Origin: Bacillus cereus G9842
Lineage (GTDB): Bacteria > Bacillota > Bacilli > Bacillales > Bacillaceae_G
DNA: 64,000 nt
Direction: 5' to 3'
NCBI RefSeq assembly: GCF_000021305.1
Contig: NC_011772.1
Location: 4,006,001 to 4,070,000, forward strand
Part shown: piece by piece, positions 63,341 to 64,000 of the stretch
Position numbering within the stretch: the stretch's first letter is position 1
How the letters are laid out: the number at the start of each line of letters is the position of its first letter
Notes under the pieces: model-generated
Database searches by the model: none
Told to the model about the DNA's origin: nothing
The model's input: the letters and a program-made list of their open reading frames with translations, nothing else
Translations under genes and position numbers: made by a program

Positions 63341-63571
63341 CTACTCCCCATTTTCATAGAAAAACATCATTCTATTTACGAAAGCATCCTTTGCCGGTTC
63401 TTCATTCCCTGATACTTTTTCTACAGTCTCTTCTTTAGGTTTTTCATAACGATGATAGCTTTCATATTCTTCATTTATCCATAGTATAGCGAAATAAAAC
63501 AAAATCGTACAACTTGTAAATAATAAAAATACTTTTATTCCATCAAAAGTTAATTTTAAAGCTCGGCGCAT
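63341..63571 (-). CDS. yqzK: DUF4227 family protein YqzK
   Basis: 76-residue small membrane protein: 'MRRALKLTFDGIKVFLLFTSC' with one transmembrane helix (about 11-31), then a polar acidic region with Glu/Lys and an end 'NRMMFFYENGE'. Matches the YqzK/DUF4227 protein found between fur and xerD in Bacillus. The ATG at 63571 has GGAGG 8 bases upstream. Function unknown. Ends 6 bases before xerD. Confidence 0.85.
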   Translation of the reverse strand: MRRALKLTFDGIKVFLLFTSCTILFYFAILWINEEYESYHRYEKPKEETVEKVSGNEEPAKDAFVNRMMFFYENGE

Positions 63572-63642
63572 TGTAAATTCCTCCAAAATATAAGTTATTA
63601 CAACATATGCCAAGCTTTCACCAATTTATACCTTATTCAAAT

Positions 63643-63676
63643 AAAAAACCTCTTCCTAGATAAATAGGAAAAGGTT
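63643..63676 (-). terminator. Terminator of fur
   Basis: On the minus strand AACCTTTTCCTA and TAGGAAGAGGTT pair with one mismatch around a 6-base loop, followed by TTTTTATTT. Confidence 0.75.
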
Positions 63677-64000
63677 ATTTTTCATCCGTTTCATTTTCTT
63701 GACAATTTTTACAAATCCCATGGAATGTTAAACGATGATCTTTCACCTTAAAGCTCCAGTCTCGTTCTACTTTCCTTTCCACTTCACCAAGTAAATCTTC
63801 TTGTATTTCTTGTACAGCACCACATTGTGTACAAATCAAATGATGGTGAAAACGCTGCGCACCTTCTTGGCGTAAGTCATAGCGTGAAACACCGTCTCCG
63901 AAGTTAATCTTATCGACAACTTTTAACTCAGATAATAGTTCTAAAGTTCGATAGACGGTTGCTAATCCGATCTCTGGCGACTTTTCTTTTACAAGGAGGT
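63675..64000 (-). CDS. fur: Ferric uptake regulator, C-terminal part
   Basis: Incomplete: the 5' end lies beyond the window. The visible 108 codons include the end of the winged helix ('GLATVYRTLELLSELKVV') and the dimerisation domain. The regulatory metal site shows 'HHHLICTQCG', and the structural zinc Cys pairs are CTQC and CKNC. The place next to yqzK and xerD identifies it as Fur, not PerR or Zur. Represses iron uptake genes with Fe2+. Confidence 0.93.
   Translation of the reverse strand, partial: LLVKEKSPEIGLATVYRTLELLSELKVVDKINFGDGVSRYDLRQEGAQRFHHHLICTQCGAVQEIQEDLLGEVERKVERDWSFKVKDHRLTFHGICKNCQENETDEK

Overview
The window is a low-GC Firmicute chromosome segment with strong ribosome-binding sites and frequent GTG/TTG starts. 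Gene content points to the Bacillus cereus group: a complete methionine salvage cluster with two S-box riboswitches, ptsGHI with glcT, nagABR, the heptacistronic spoVA operon, the spoIIA operon, dacF, drm-punA-pdp, xerD, yqzK and fur, in an arrangement typical of that group. No rRNA, tRNA, CRISPR, prophage or insertion sequence was seen. This is core chromosome, not a mobile island.

Layout. 0-9 kb: a lipoprotein, a DUF4184 membrane protein, an AAA ATPase, a thiolase, a Nudix hydrolase, a metzincin-like protease, a PadR operon with two HAAS-domain membrane paralogues and a phased triple operator, an SDR dehydrogenase and a tiny YvrJ gene. 9-17 kb: methionine salvage (mtnKA, mtnU, mtnE, mtnWXBD); mtnKA and mtnWXBD each sit behind a SAM riboswitch. 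17-23 kb: small membrane proteins, a serine hydrolase-ykwC operon, a GGDEF protein, a nitroreductase and a probable spore-surface protein behind a sigma-K-like promoter. 23-29 kb: ptsG-ptsH-ptsI and glcT, with the GlcT antiterminator target and its competing terminator. 29-39 kb: nagA-nagB-nagR, a ComEC-like metallo-hydrolase, scpA and scpB (split by a terminator), a YjcZ micro-gene, ypuF, ribT, ppiB, ypuA and a HAD phosphatase. 39-49 kb: spoVAA-AF, an NSS transporter with a MetS-like small subunit, spoIIAA-AB-sigF and dacF. 49-54 kb: a Ytr-type ABC operon (GntR repressor, one ATPase, three tandem paralogous permeases). 54-64 kb: a frameshifted secreted protein, MarR, SIMPL protein, NCS2 permease, corA, pdp-punA-deoB, a tandem YtkA-like lipoprotein, xerD, yqzK and a truncated fur.

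Links between genes. Methionine salvage recycles methylthioribose to the keto acid that MtnE aminates, and both riboswitches shut it down when SAM is plentiful. PtsI, PtsH and PtsG form the glucose phosphorelay, and GlcT senses it. NagA and NagB feed amino sugars to glycolysis under NagR. SpoIIAA/AB/SigF start forespore transcription; dacF and spoVA have recognisable sigma-F- and sigma-G-type promoters. Nothing in the window looks like a wholly new defence or mobile system. The best leads are regulatory architectures (PadR array, Ytr operon, ptsG/ptsH leaders), a divergent metzincin-like protease, one frameshifted gene and four genes of 31-53 codons or under sporulation promoters that ORF callers may miss or leave unnamed.
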